Below, piece by piece: positions 17,243-26,019 of a stretch of 64,000 nucleotides of DNA. A model generated the notes under the pieces. It was not told where the DNA came from and did no database searches. It saw only the letters and a list, made by a program, of their open reading frames with translations. Origin of the DNA: Rhabdonatronobacter sediminivivens (lineage in GTDB: Bacteria; Pseudomonadota; Alphaproteobacteria; Rhodobacterales; Rhodobacteraceae). The stretch covers positions 1 to 64,000 of the forward strand of contig NZ_JACBXS010000007.1 of assembly GCF_013415485.1 (NCBI RefSeq), written 5' to 3'. How positions within the stretch are numbered: position 1 is the first letter of the stretch; each line of letters begins with the position of its first letter. Position numbers and translations under genes: made by a program.

Positions 17243-19513
17243 ATGCAAGCCTTTGGAAAAAGTCAGTCGGTGCACAGGATCGAAGACAGGCGGCTGCTGA
17301 CCGGACAGGGGCGCTTTCTGGATGACATCGCCCCGCGCGATGCTCTTCACGCGGTGTTCCTGCGCGCGCCCATCGCCCATGGCCGGATCACCGCGCTGGA
17401 CCTGTCCGATGCGCGCGCCGCGCCGGGGGTGCATGCGGTGTTCGATGCCGCCGCGCTGGCGCAGGCGGGCCTTGCCCCGGCGATGGAGGCCAGCCTGCGC
17501 ACCAACCGCGATGGCTCGCAGGGGGCCAATCCGCCGCGCCCGCTGCTGGCGGGGGACCGCGTCTGCTTTGTCGGCCAGCCTGTGGCCATGGTGGTGGCCG
17601 ATACCGCCGCGCAGGCCCGTGACGCGGCCGAGATGATCGATCTGGATCTGGACCCGCTGCCCGCGCATCTGGCGCTGGAACCCGGCGGGCCGCAGATCCA
17701 CCCGGAAGCGCCCGAGAACATCGCCTATGACTGGGCCATCGGCGATGAGCAGGCGGTCGAGGCCGCCTTTGCCCGTGCCGCCCGCAGGGTGGCGATCACC
17801 GTGGAACAGCCGCGCCTGCTGGCGGCCTCGATGGAGCCGCGTGGCGCCTGTGCCGAATGGGACGGGCAGCGCCTGCATCTGTGTTTCAGCGGGCAAGGCG
17901 TCTGGACCATGAAGGAGCGGTTGGCCAGAATGCTGCACCTGGCGCCCGCGGATGTGCGCGTCACCATCCCAGATGTCGGCGGCGGCTTCGGCATGAAGGC
18001 CATGCCGCATCCGGAATATTTCGTCGTCGCCCATGCGGCTCGGGCGCTGGGGCGGGCGGTGCGCTGGGCCTCGGACCGGTCCGAGGCCATCCTGTCGGAC
18101 AATTCCGCCCGCGACCTGCGCTCGGACGCGGAACTGGCGCTGGATGAGAATTACAGAATTCTGGCCTATCGGGTGCGGAACTGGTCGAATCTGGGCGCGT
18201 TCAATTCAGAATTCGCACAAGGGATTCAGTCGGGGCTGTTTTCCATGGTGGCCACCGGGGCTTATGCGATCCCTGCGGCGATGGTGCACAGCCGGGGCAT
18301 CTACACCAACACCACCCAGGTGGATGCCTATCGCGGCGCTGGCCGCCCCGAGGCGATCACGGTGCTGGAGCGCCTCATGGACAAGGCCGCGCGGCAACTG
18401 GGTCAGTGCCCGTTCGACCTGCGGCGCCGCAATTTCATCGCGCCCGATGCCTTCCCGCATGACACCCTGGCGCAGGACCGGATCATGGACGGTGAATTTG
18501 CCCGGGTGCTGGAGCGCGCGCGGGCCGAGGCCGATGTCGCAGGCTTCCCCGCCCGCCGCGCCGAAAGCGAAGCGCGCGGGATGCGCCGGGGGCTGGGGCT
18601 GTGTTTCTACATCGAAAGCATCCTGGGCAATCCGACCGAAGGTGCCGCGGTGGAATTCCACGCCGATGGCACGCTCACGCTGTTTGTCGGCACCCAGTCC
18701 AACGGGCAGGGGCATGAAACGGTGTTCGCGCAATTCCTGGCGGATCAGACCGGGGTTCCGTTGGACGCGATCCGGGTGGTGCAGGGCGACAGTGACCGGA
18801 TTGCTCGCGGCGGGGGGACCGGCGGCTCTCGCTCGGTCACGGTGCAGACAACGGCAACGGTGGCCATGGTGGGCCAGATGACCGAAGCCTTTGCCGCCTT
18901 TCTGGCGCCCGAGCTGGGTGCGGATGTGGCGTTCGAGGACGGCACCTTTCGCGCGGCCGGGTCCAACCGCACCTTGACGCTGATCGAAGCCGCAGCCCTG
19001 GCCCGTGCCGAAGGCCGCGACGATCTGCTGCGCCACGAGGCCTCGGCCACGCTGGAGGCGCGTTCCTACCCCAATGGCGCCCATCTGGCCGAGGTCGAGA
19101 TCGACCCCGAAACCGGCGCCCTGCGGCTGGAGCGCTATACGGCGGTGGATGATTTCGGCAACCTGCTGCATCCGCGTCTGGTTGAAGGGCAGGTGCATGG
19201 CGGGATTGTGCAAGGCTTCGGGCAGGCGCTGAGCGAGCGGGTGGTGTTCGACCCGGACGGGCAGCCCCTGACCGGCAGTTTCATGGATTATGCCCTGCCG
19301 CGCGCCAGTGATCTGCCCTTCCTGCGCTTTGTGTCCGAGCCGGTGCCGACAGCCACCAATCCGCTGGGGGTCAAGGGCTGCGGCGAGGCGGGAACGGTGG
19401 GGAGCATCGCCGCGCTGGTCAATGCGGTGCAGGACGCGCTGGGCGATGGGGCAGACGTGCAGATGCCGCTGACGCCGCAGCGCATCTGGGAGCTTTTCGC
19501 GCGCAGCGCCTGA
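17243..19513 (+). CDS. Xanthine dehydrogenase family molybdopterin-binding subunit (CoxL form II-like), solitary
   Basis: A 756-residue large subunit of the molybdenum hydroxylase family. The N-terminal a/b-hammerhead starts at SVHRIEDRRLLTGQGRFLDDI; cofactor contacts are seen in IPDVGGGFGMKAMPHPEY and GTGGSRSVTVQTT, and the catalytic Glu in KGCGEAGTVGS near the C-terminus. The active-site loop reads AYRGAGRPEA, the form II signature, not the AYxCSFR of true CO dehydrogenase, so CO oxidation is unlikely. The start is fixed at MQAFGKSQSV after AAAGAGAAA. Unusually, no FAD (CoxM) or 2Fe-2S (CoxS) subunit gene lies beside it; it must use distant partners or act otherwise. Confidence 0.88.
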   Translation: MQAFGKSQSVHRIEDRRLLTGQGRFLDDIAPRDALHAVFLRAPIAHGRITALDLSDARAAPGVHAVFDAAALAQAGLAPAMEASLRTNRDGSQGANPPRPLLAGDRVCFVGQPVAMVVADTAAQARDAAEMIDLDLDPLPAHLALEPGGPQIHPEAPENIAYDWAIGDEQAVEAAFARAARRVAITVEQPRLLAASMEPRGACAEWDGQRLHLCFSGQGVWTMKERLARMLHLAPADVRVTIPDVGGGFGMKAMPHPEYFVVAHAARALGRAVRWASDRSEAILSDNSARDLRSDAELALDENYRILAYRVRNWSNLGAFNSEFAQGIQSGLFSMVATGAYAIPAAMVHSRGIYTNTTQVDAYRGAGRPEAITVLERLMDKAARQLGQCPFDLRRRNFIAPDAFPHDTLAQDRIMDGEFARVLERARAEADVAGFPARRAESEARGMRRGLGLCFYIESILGNPTEGAAVEFHADGTLTLFVGTQSNGQGHETVFAQFLADQTGVPLDAIRVVQGDSDRIARGGGTGGSRSVTVQTTATVAMVGQMTEAFAAFLAPELGADVAFEDGTFRAAGSNRTLTLIEAAALARAEGRDDLLRHEASATLEARSYPNGAHLAEVEIDPETGALRLERYTAVDDFGNLLHPRLVEGQVHGGIVQGFGQALSERVVFDPDGQPLTGSFMDYALPRASDLPFLRFVSEPVPTATNPLGVKGCGEAGTVGSIAALVNAVQDALGDGADVQMPLTPQRIWELFARSA

Positions 19514-19517
19514 GGCT

Positions 19518-19595
19518 GCGGCGCCAGAGCCACGCCCCCGGGGCGCGCCCACCCACCCACCCACGCGCACCCCGGTGCCGTGGCTCTGGCGCCGC
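19518..19595. repeat. Long hairpin with a (GGGT)3GGG quadruplex motif in its apex
   Basis: Five bases after the Mo-subunit stop, a perfect 17-bp inverted repeat (19518-19534 with 19579-19595) encloses 44 bp that pair further (GCGCG at 19543-19547 with CGCGC at 19564-19568). The remaining apex, 19548-19562, is CCCACCCACCCACCC, which on the minus strand is GGGTGGGTGGGTGGG, a perfect short-loop G-quadruplex motif. No T-run follows, so this is not a standard intrinsic terminator. Confidence 0.75.
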
Positions 19596-19678
19596 GGGGG
19601 ATGTTGAATTTGCGATGTTTGCCGCTTTCGGGTTTCTGGCTGTAGTCTGGTGTTTTCAAATTCTTCAATGAGTTAATG

Positions 19679-19709
19679 AAAAAAACAGGCCCGCTGTGGG
19701 GCGGGCCTG
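19679..19709 (-). terminator. Rho-independent terminator of the oligoendopeptidase gene
   Basis: A 9-bp GC-rich stem (CAGGCCCGC / GCGGGCCTG) with a 6-nt loop, followed on the minus strand by seven T residues, 35 bp after the pepF stop codon. Confidence 0.85.
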
Positions 19710-19743
19710 TGGGGTTGGTGACAGATTTCGAACCTTGGGCGGC

Positions 19744-21567
19744 TCAATCCTCCATCGCCTCCAGTTCGTCGATGAAGCGCGCGATCATGCTCAGCCCCTT
19801 GTCCCAGAACTTCGGGTCCGAAGCATCCAGCCCGAAGGGCGCCAGCAGGTCCTTGTGGTGTTTGGACCCGCCCGCGCGGAGCATGTCGAAGTATTTTTCC
19901 TCAAACCCCTCGGGGGATTCTTCGTAGACGGCGTAAAGCGCGTTCACCAGCCCGTCGCCGAAGGCATAGGCATAGACGTAAAAGGGCGAGTGGACAAAAT
20001 GCGGGATATAGGCCCAGAAGGTCTCATACCCGTCCATGAAGTTGAACACGGGGCCAAGGCTTTCGGCCTGCACGCTCATCCACAGGGCGTTGATGTCATC
20101 GGGGGTCAGCTCTCCGCCGCGGCGCGCCTCATGGAGTTTGCATTCGAAGTCATAGAAGGCGATCTGGCGGACGACCGTGTTGATCATGTCCTCGACCTTG
20201 CCCGCCAGCAGGGTCTTGCGCTCGGCATTCGTTTTCGCCTGGGCCAGCAGGCGACGGAAGGTCAGCATCTCGCCGAAGACGCTGGCGGTTTCGGCAAGCG
20301 TCAGCGGGGTGGATGACAAGAGTTCTCCCTGACCGGCGGCCAGGCGCTGGTGCACGCCGTGGCCCATTTCATGGGCCAGCGTCATCACATCGCGCGGTTT
20401 GCCCAGGTAATTGAGCATGATGTAGGGGTGCACATCGGTGACGGTGGGGTGGGCGAAGGCGCCCGGGGCCTTGCCCGGCTTCACCCCCGCATCGATCCAG
20501 CCACGGTCAAAGAAGGGTTCGGCCAGGTGGGCGAGGTCGGGGGAAAAGCCCTTGTAGGCCTCCATCACCGTGGCGCGGGCTTCGTCCCAGCCGATGGTTC
20601 TGGGCGGCTCGACCGGCAGGGGGGCGTTGCGGTCCCACACCTCCAGCTTGTCCAGCCCCATCCAGCGGGCCTTGAGCGCGTAATAGCGGTGCGAGAGCTT
20701 CGGATAGGCATTCACCACGGCGTCGCGCAGGGCCTGGACGACCTCGGGTTCCACATGATTGGCCAGGTGGCGGGCGTGCTGGGGCGAGGGCATCTTGCGC
20801 CAGCGATCCTCGATCTCCTTTTCCTTGGCCAGCGTATTGTGGACGCGGGCAAAGAGCCGCAGGTTGCGGCCGAACACAGCGGCGAGTTCGCGGGCCGCGG
20901 CCTCGCGCCGGGCGCGGTCAGGATCGGTCAGCAGGTTGAGGGTGGATTCGAGGGCCATCGCCTCGCCATCAACAGTGAATTCCAGCCCGGCCATGGTTTC
21001 ATCGAACAGGCGGTTCCAGGCGGCGGCGCCGACGGTGGACTGGTCATGCAGGAATTTTTCCAGCTCATCCGAAAGCTGGTGCGGGCGCATGGCGCGCATG
21101 CGGTCGAACACGGGCTTGTAGCGGGCCAGATCGGCATTGGCGGCGAACAGCGCGGCCAGTGCGGCATCGTCGATCCGGTTGAGTTCCAGCGTGAAGAACA
21201 CCAGCGGCGTGGTGGCCACGGTGACGCGGTCCTGGGCATCGGCCATGAACTTGGCGCGGCCCGCGTCGGTGGTGTTCTGGTAGTAGCGCAGCCCCGCATA
21301 GGACATCAGACGCCCGGCCAGCAGGTCGATCCGCTCATAGCGCAGCACGCATTCAAGCATCCCGGCAGCGTCCAGCCCTGCCAGTTTACCCTCGTAATCG
21401 GCGGCGAATGCGGCGCAGGTTTCCTCCAGCGCTGTGAAGTCGCGGGCTATTTCGGGCGCATCGGGGGCGGGGTACAGATCGCTCAGATCCCATTCGGGCA
21501 GGTCACCGAAGCCTTTGCCTGTGGTGGCATCGGCGTCGAAGACGGGCATCTTGATATGGTTTTTCAT
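19744..21567 (-). CDS. pepF: Oligoendopeptidase F (M3 family metallopeptidase)
   Basis: A 607-residue zinc oligopeptidase of the M3B family, which cleaves short cytoplasmic peptides. The zinc/catalytic motif HEMGH is at residues about 397-401 (TLAHEMGHGVHQRLA), with the downstream third-ligand region LTLAETASVFGEM. An N-terminal oligoendopeptidase-F domain covers residues about 110-190. Length is normal. It has its own terminator and is divergent from the Anbu operon; a peptide-degrading enzyme next to that system is suggestive but may be chance. Confidence 0.93.
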   Translation of the reverse strand: MKNHIKMPVFDADATTGKGFGDLPEWDLSDLYPAPDAPEIARDFTALEETCAAFAADYEGKLAGLDAAGMLECVLRYERIDLLAGRLMSYAGLRYYQNTTDAGRAKFMADAQDRVTVATTPLVFFTLELNRIDDAALAALFAANADLARYKPVFDRMRAMRPHQLSDELEKFLHDQSTVGAAAWNRLFDETMAGLEFTVDGEAMALESTLNLLTDPDRARREAAARELAAVFGRNLRLFARVHNTLAKEKEIEDRWRKMPSPQHARHLANHVEPEVVQALRDAVVNAYPKLSHRYYALKARWMGLDKLEVWDRNAPLPVEPPRTIGWDEARATVMEAYKGFSPDLAHLAEPFFDRGWIDAGVKPGKAPGAFAHPTVTDVHPYIMLNYLGKPRDVMTLAHEMGHGVHQRLAAGQGELLSSTPLTLAETASVFGEMLTFRRLLAQAKTNAERKTLLAGKVEDMINTVVRQIAFYDFECKLHEARRGGELTPDDINALWMSVQAESLGPVFNFMDGYETFWAYIPHFVHSPFYVYAYAFGDGLVNALYAVYEESPEGFEEKYFDMLRAGGSKHHKDLLAPFGLDASDPKFWDKGLSMIARFIDELEAMED

Positions 21568-21704
21568 GCGCTCCTCGCGGTTGTTTCAGGAGTTTTAGGC
21601 GTTGCGTGGACAGCTGGCAACCGGGGGGCGATCTGCTGCCGCAGGGATACGCGCTGGGGGGCGATGACCCTCCCGGGATATTGATATCGTGCATTATTCG
21701 CTGG

Positions 21705-21731
21705 CATTCTTGGCGTTGTGCGACAAGAATG
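21705..21731. promoter_or_regulatory. Inverted repeat upstream of the Anbu operon
   Basis: Perfect 8-bp arms CATTCTTG / CAAGAATG separated by 11 bp, about 105 bp before the first gene of the Anbu operon and 140 bp before the pepF start. Symmetry suggests a dimeric regulator site; no regulator gene adjoins it. Confidence 0.4.
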
Positions 21732-21834
21732 AAGGCAAATGCGGGCATGGCCATGCGAGGCATACGGGCCGGGCATGGCGCTTCTTGCAGCCGCGCAAGA
21801 CCGTGGCGTTCAGCAATTACGAGGTGGCGCAGCA

Positions 21835-23253
21835 GTGAAACAGGCGGAGTTCTTCAACGAGATGTTCGAAGATGGCGCGGTGCGCGCGTCATATCAGGGC
21901 TTGCAGGGCTGGATGGGCGACATGCCCGCCGAATTGCGCAGCCTCAAACAGGCCGAGGCTGAGGAACTGTTTCGCCGCATCGGCATTACCTTTGCCGTCT
22001 ATGGCGAAGGGGGCGACCCCGAACGCCTGATGCCATTTGACATGTTTCCGCGAGTGTTCGCGCAGGAGGAATGGCGCCGGTTGGAGCGTGGCGTGGTGCA
22101 ACGGGCCAAGGCGCTGAATGCGTTTCTGGCCGATGTCTATGCCCGTGGCGAGATCGTGCGCGCCGGGCTGGTGCCGCGCGATCTGGTCTATCGCAATGAG
22201 GCCTATGAGGCCGCCGTGGTGGGCTTCACGCCCCCGCGCGGGGTGTTCAGCCATATCGTCGGCGCGGATCTGGTGCGCACCGGGCCGGATGAGTTCTTTG
22301 TGCTGGAGGACAATTGCCGCACGCCTTCGGGCGTGTCCTACATGCTGGAAAACCGCGAGATCATGATGCGGCTGTTCCCGGGTCTGTTCCGCGAGAACCG
22401 GATCGCCCCGGTGGATGGCTATTCCGAGGAGTTGCGCCGCACGCTGGCCTCGGTCGCGCCGCGCAAATGTGAGCGGGATCCGACGATCGTGATCCTCAGC
22501 CCCGGCGCCTATAACTCGGCCTATTACGAGCACAGTTTCCTGGCCAACCTGATGGGGGTGGAACTGGTCGAGGGGCAGGATCTGTTCGTGGAGGGTGAGT
22601 TCGTCTGGATGCGCACCACCGAAGGGCCGCAGCGGGTGGATGTGATCTATCGCCGGATCGATGACGCCTTCATCGACCCGCTGTGTTTCCGCCCCGATTC
22701 GATGCTGGGCGTGCCGGGATTGATGGATGTGTATCGATCCGGCGGGGTGACCATATGCTCGGCCCCCGGGGCCGGTGTGGCCGATGACAAGGCGATCTAT
22801 TGCTTCGTGCCCGAGATGGTGCGCTTCTATCTGGGCGAGGAGCCGATCCTGCAGAACGTGCCCACATGGCAATGCGCCAGGCCCGATGATCTGAAATATG
22901 TGCTGGAGCATCTGCCGGAGCTGGTGGTCAAGGAGGTCCATGGCTCGGGCGGTTACGGGATGCTGGTGGGGCCGAAATCCACGCGTGAGCAGGTGGAGAG
23001 TTTCCGCGACCGGATCCTGGCGAAGCCCGGGAATTACATCGCCCAGCCGACATTGTCGCTGTCCACCTGCCCGACATTCGTGGGCGAAGGCGTGGCGCCG
23101 CGCCATGTGGATCTGCGGCCCTATTGTCTGGTGGGTGAGCGGGTGACCCTGGTGCCAGGGGGGTTGACGCGGGTGGCGATGACCGAGGGGTCTTTGGTGG
23201 TCAATTCCAGCCAGGGGGGCGGGGTGAAGGATACATGGGTGCTGTCGGAATGA
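21835..23253 (+). CDS. Circularly permuted ATP-grasp type 2 protein (first gene of Anbu operon)
   Basis: A protein of about 472 residues of the circularly permuted ATP-grasp family (former DUF404/DUF407). Family signatures include GITFAVYGEGGDPERLMPFDMFPR, EDNCRTPSGVSYMLENR, VIYRRIDDAFIDPL, and the ATP-grasp lysine/phosphate loop VVKEVHGSGGYGMLVGP. Members are thought to form amide or peptide bonds from a carboxylate using ATP. Start: GTG at 21835 with GAGG upstream; the longest frame adds 32 residues unlike the family. Iyer and colleagues proposed that this gene set makes and turns over a peptide-like tag or product. It is separated from the next gene by a 93-bp inserted element. Confidence 0.88.
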   Translation: MKQAEFFNEMFEDGAVRASYQGLQGWMGDMPAELRSLKQAEAEELFRRIGITFAVYGEGGDPERLMPFDMFPRVFAQEEWRRLERGVVQRAKALNAFLADVYARGEIVRAGLVPRDLVYRNEAYEAAVVGFTPPRGVFSHIVGADLVRTGPDEFFVLEDNCRTPSGVSYMLENREIMMRLFPGLFRENRIAPVDGYSEELRRTLASVAPRKCERDPTIVILSPGAYNSAYYEHSFLANLMGVELVEGQDLFVEGEFVWMRTTEGPQRVDVIYRRIDDAFIDPLCFRPDSMLGVPGLMDVYRSGGVTICSAPGAGVADDKAIYCFVPEMVRFYLGEEPILQNVPTWQCARPDDLKYVLEHLPELVVKEVHGSGGYGMLVGPKSTREQVESFRDRILAKPGNYIAQPTLSLSTCPTFVGEGVAPRHVDLRPYCLVGERVTLVPGGLTRVAMTEGSLVVNSSQGGGVKDTWVLSE

Positions 23254-23262
23254 GCGGGGTTG

Positions 23263-23355
23263 CTGTGTGCCGCGCGGTGCAGGGGGCTGCCGCCCCCGCC
23301 CAGCCCCGCAAGGGGGCTGGACTCCCCCGCGAGTATTTTCGGCAAGAAAATGCAG
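23263..23355. mobile_element. Structured 93-bp inserted element flanked by 12-bp direct repeats
   Basis: The 12-bp word TGAGCGGGGTTG occurs at 23251-23262 (its first three bases are the ATP-grasp stop codon) and again at 23356-23367, just before the alpha-E start. Between them lies a sequence with three small hairpins: GGGGGC/GCCCCC, CAGCCCC/GGGGCTG and TTTTC/GAAAA. Removing the element and one repeat would leave the two genes 13 bp apart, the tight spacing of the rest of this operon, so an insertion with target duplication is the simplest reading. A related sequence occurs at 35.9-36.0 kb. Confidence 0.6.
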
Positions 23356-23371
23356 TGAGCGGGGTTGAGAC

Positions 23372-24325
23372 ATGCTGAGCCGGACGGCCGCCAATCTGTT
23401 CTGGATGGCGCGTTACATCGAGCGTGCCGAAACCGCTGCACGGTTGCTGGAGGTGGGCGAGCGGATGTCGCTGATCCCCAGCACCGGGGCCGGCAATCGC
23501 AACGAATGGGTGCCCTTGTTGCAGGCCAATGGCAGCCATGATGGGTTCATGGCCAAGTATCGCGACCCGGTGCAGCGCAATGTCGAAAGTTTCATGTTCT
23601 TTGACCGGGACAACCCATCGTCGGTGGCGTCCTGCATCACGGCGGCGCGCGAAAACGCGCGGATCGTGCGCACGGCCCTGACCAGCCAGGTGTGGGATGC
23701 GCTCAACACCGCCTATCAGGAGTTGATGGCGCTGGAGCGGACCGAACGGTCCGAACTGCCCCTGACCCGGCTGACGGAATGGACGCTGCGCAGCAGCGCG
23801 CTGATCCGTGGGGCCATCGATGCGACGCAATTGCGCAACGATGGCTATGATTTCATGAATATCGGGTTTTTCCTGGAACGTGCGGACAACACCGCGCGGC
23901 TGATGGATGTGAAATATTTCGTGCTGCTGCCGCGGGTGGAATTCGTGGGCTCGGGGCTGGACAATTACCAGTGGACGACGCTGCTGCGGGCGCTCTCGGC
24001 GCATCGGGCGTTTCACTGGGCGTATGGCGGCGAGGTCACGGCTTCGAAGATCGCGCATTTCCTGATTCTTAACCGGCAGTCGCCAAGATCGCTGCTGACC
24101 TCGGTCCAGGGGGTGAATGATCATCTGGACAGTCTGGCCCGGGGCTATGGCACTGCCACCATCGCCCAGAGCCGGGCGCGGGCGCTGCTGGGGGGGCTGG
24201 CCGAATTGACCATTGACGAGGTATTCGACGAGGGGTTGCACGAGTTCCTGACCCGCTTCATCGGCGAGGTGTCGGATGTCGGCGGCGCCGTGTTCGATGT
24301 CTATCTGAGTGGAGACACGCGATGA
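23372..24325 (+). CDS. Alpha-E domain protein (DUF403)
   Basis: A 317-residue all-helical protein of the alpha-E family, recognised by the N-terminal MLSRTAANLFWMARYIERAETAARLLEV and a second NIGFFLERADNTARLMDVKYF segment, which is the family hallmark. Biochemical function is unknown; it always accompanies the circularly permuted ATP-grasp gene and is presumed to assist it. Its stop overlaps the start of the following transglutaminase gene (ATGA). Confidence 0.92.
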   Translation: MLSRTAANLFWMARYIERAETAARLLEVGERMSLIPSTGAGNRNEWVPLLQANGSHDGFMAKYRDPVQRNVESFMFFDRDNPSSVASCITAARENARIVRTALTSQVWDALNTAYQELMALERTERSELPLTRLTEWTLRSSALIRGAIDATQLRNDGYDFMNIGFFLERADNTARLMDVKYFVLLPRVEFVGSGLDNYQWTTLLRALSAHRAFHWAYGGEVTASKIAHFLILNRQSPRSLLTSVQGVNDHLDSLARGYGTATIAQSRARALLGGLAELTIDEVFDEGLHEFLTRFIGEVSDVGGAVFDVYLSGDTR

Positions 24326-25149
24326 TCCTGACCATCGCCCATGAGACGCTGTATCGCTATGACCACCCCATGCGCGGGGTGGTCCAGACCCAGCGGCTGA
24401 CCCCGGCGCGGTTTGACGGGCAGACGGTTCTGGACTGGTCGGTGGAGGTTTCGGGCTGCGATGGGGCCTCGGTCCTGTGGGGCGGGGGCTTTCGCGATGG
24501 GGCGGGCGATTGGGTGCAGGGCTGCACCGTTGTCGGTCCGGTCAGCGCGGTGAGCGTGCGCGTGACCGGGCGGATCGAGACCAATGACCTGAGCGGCGTG
24601 CTGCGTGGCCACCGGGAGCGGATCCCGCCCGAGGCCTATCTGCGCCACACGCCCGCCACCGCCCCGGATGTGGCCCTGCATGAGCTGGCACAGGCGGCCG
24701 TGGCCGAGACGCAGGAGCCGCTGGCCCGTGCCCATGCGCTGGCCGGGGCCGTGCAGGCGGCCATCGCCTATCGCCCCGGCGTGACCGAGGCGCATACGAC
24801 CGCTGCCGAATCCCTCGCGCTGGGGGAGGGGGTGTGCCAGGACCATGCCCATGCGTTGATTGCCGCCGGGCTTTGTGTCGGCATCCCGGGGCGGTATGTC
24901 TCGGGCTATCTGCAGGCGACCGAGGACGGCGCCCCGCATGAGGCTGCCCATGCCTGGGCGGAACTGTTCGTGCCCGGTCTGGGTTGGGTGGGGTTCGATG
25001 CCTCAAACGGGGTTTGCCCGGATGACCGCTATGTCCGGCTGGGTTCGGGGCGCGATGCGCGCGAGGCGGCGCCCATCCGCGGCATCGCCCGCGGTCCGGG
25101 AGCTGAGAGCCTTGACGTCACGGTTGCGGTGAATATCGCGCAGCAGTAA
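24322..25149 (+). CDS. Transglutaminase-like protein of the Anbu operon
   Basis: A 275-residue protein with an N-terminal bacterial transglutaminase-associated beta domain (ILTIAHETLYRYDHPMRGVVQTQRLTP) and a papain-like transglutaminase core. The triad is Cys in GVCQDHAHALIAAGL (about residue 172), His in EAAHAWAELFVPG and Asp in WVGFDASNG. Such proteins cleave or form peptide/isopeptide bonds. Overlaps the alpha-E gene by four bases and lies 40 bp before Anbu. Confidence 0.92.
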   Translation: MILTIAHETLYRYDHPMRGVVQTQRLTPARFDGQTVLDWSVEVSGCDGASVLWGGGFRDGAGDWVQGCTVVGPVSAVSVRVTGRIETNDLSGVLRGHRERIPPEAYLRHTPATAPDVALHELAQAAVAETQEPLARAHALAGAVQAAIAYRPGVTEAHTTAAESLALGEGVCQDHAHALIAAGLCVGIPGRYVSGYLQATEDGAPHEAAHAWAELFVPGLGWVGFDASNGVCPDDRYVRLGSGRDAREAAPIRGIARGPGAESLDVTVAVNIAQQ

Positions 25150-25189
25150 GGCGGATTGATCGGATGCGGCAGCGAAAGGGCCCCGCCAG

Positions 25190-25912
25190 ATGACCTATTG
25201 CGTGGGTTTGCTGCTAAAGGAGGGCATGGTTCTGCTGTCCGACACGCGTACCAATGCGGGTCTGGACAACATTGCTACCTATCGCAAGATGTTCCTGTTC
25301 GAAGAGCCGGGGGAGCGTATCATCGCCATCCTGACCGCCGGCAGCCTGTCGGTGACGCAGACCACACTGGCGCGGCTGGAAGAGGCCATTCACGCCGAGA
25401 CCGAGGATACCCCCAGCATCCTCGCCGCCCCCACCATGCTGCAGGTGGCGGAAATTGTCGGTCGCACGCTCAACGCCGTCAGCCAGGAGGTCGCGGACAA
25501 GTTGACGCGCATGAAGCAGGCGGCCAGTGCTTCGATGATCGTGGCGGGGCAGCGCAGGGGCGGCGCGATGCGCATGTTCCTGATCTACCCCGAAGGAAAT
25601 TTCATCGAAGCCACCGAGGACACGCCCTATCTGCAGATCGGTGAGCACAAGTATGGCAAACCGATCCTGGACCGCGTGATCACCCCGCAAACGCCGCTGG
25701 CCGATGCTGAGAAGGCGGTGCTTCTGTCCATGGACAGCACCCTGCGGTCGAACCTGTCGGTGGGGATGCCGCTGGATCTGGCGGTGATCGAAAAGGACGC
25801 CTGCGCGGTAACCCGGTCGCGCCGGATCGAAGCGGGCGATGCCGCCTTTGCCGCCATGTCCGAGGCCTGGTCCGCCGCGCTGCGCGATGCGTTTCGCCGG
25901 ATCACGCTCTGA
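25190..25912 (+). CDS. anbu: Anbu, proteasome-like peptidase (ancestral beta subunit)
   Basis: A 240-residue Ntn-hydrolase related to HslV and the 20S proteasome beta subunit. The protein starts MTYCVGLLL, so removal of Met exposes the presumed nucleophile Thr; the supporting Asp is in LLSDTRTNAG (about residue 19) and Lys in YRKMFLF (about 35). Unlike classical proteasome subunits there is no cleavable propeptide. Anbu forms open helical rather than closed ring assemblies in studied bacteria. It closes the ATP-grasp/alpha-E/transglutaminase operon, a combination read as a peptide-bond making and breaking system whose substrate is still unknown. Confidence 0.93.
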   Translation: MTYCVGLLLKEGMVLLSDTRTNAGLDNIATYRKMFLFEEPGERIIAILTAGSLSVTQTTLARLEEAIHAETEDTPSILAAPTMLQVAEIVGRTLNAVSQEVADKLTRMKQAASASMIVAGQRRGGAMRMFLIYPEGNFIEATEDTPYLQIGEHKYGKPILDRVITPQTPLADAEKAVLLSMDSTLRSNLSVGMPLDLAVIEKDACAVTRSRRIEAGDAAFAAMSEAWSAALRDAFRRITL

Positions 25913-26019
25913 CGCGCCTGCGTCGCGTTCCGGTTCACGGCGGCGTGCGGGCCGGGGTATTCCCCCGGTGGCGCAACCTGCGCTAGGGTGATGTCGGAGC
26001 TTTAGCTTTTGGGGGCGCG

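Noticed and set aside
17243-19513. Carbon monoxide dehydrogenase large subunit
   Set aside because: The active-site loop is AYRGAGR, not the AYxCSFR of form I enzymes, and coxM/coxS are absent.
19679-19709. Possible terminator for the Mo-subunit gene
   Set aside because: The T-run follows the stem only on the minus strand, so it serves pepF.
21678-21689. GATATTGATATC near-palindrome upstream of the Anbu operon
   Set aside because: Short AT-rich symmetry that is expected by chance; the longer CATTCTTG inverted repeat nearby is a better candidate.
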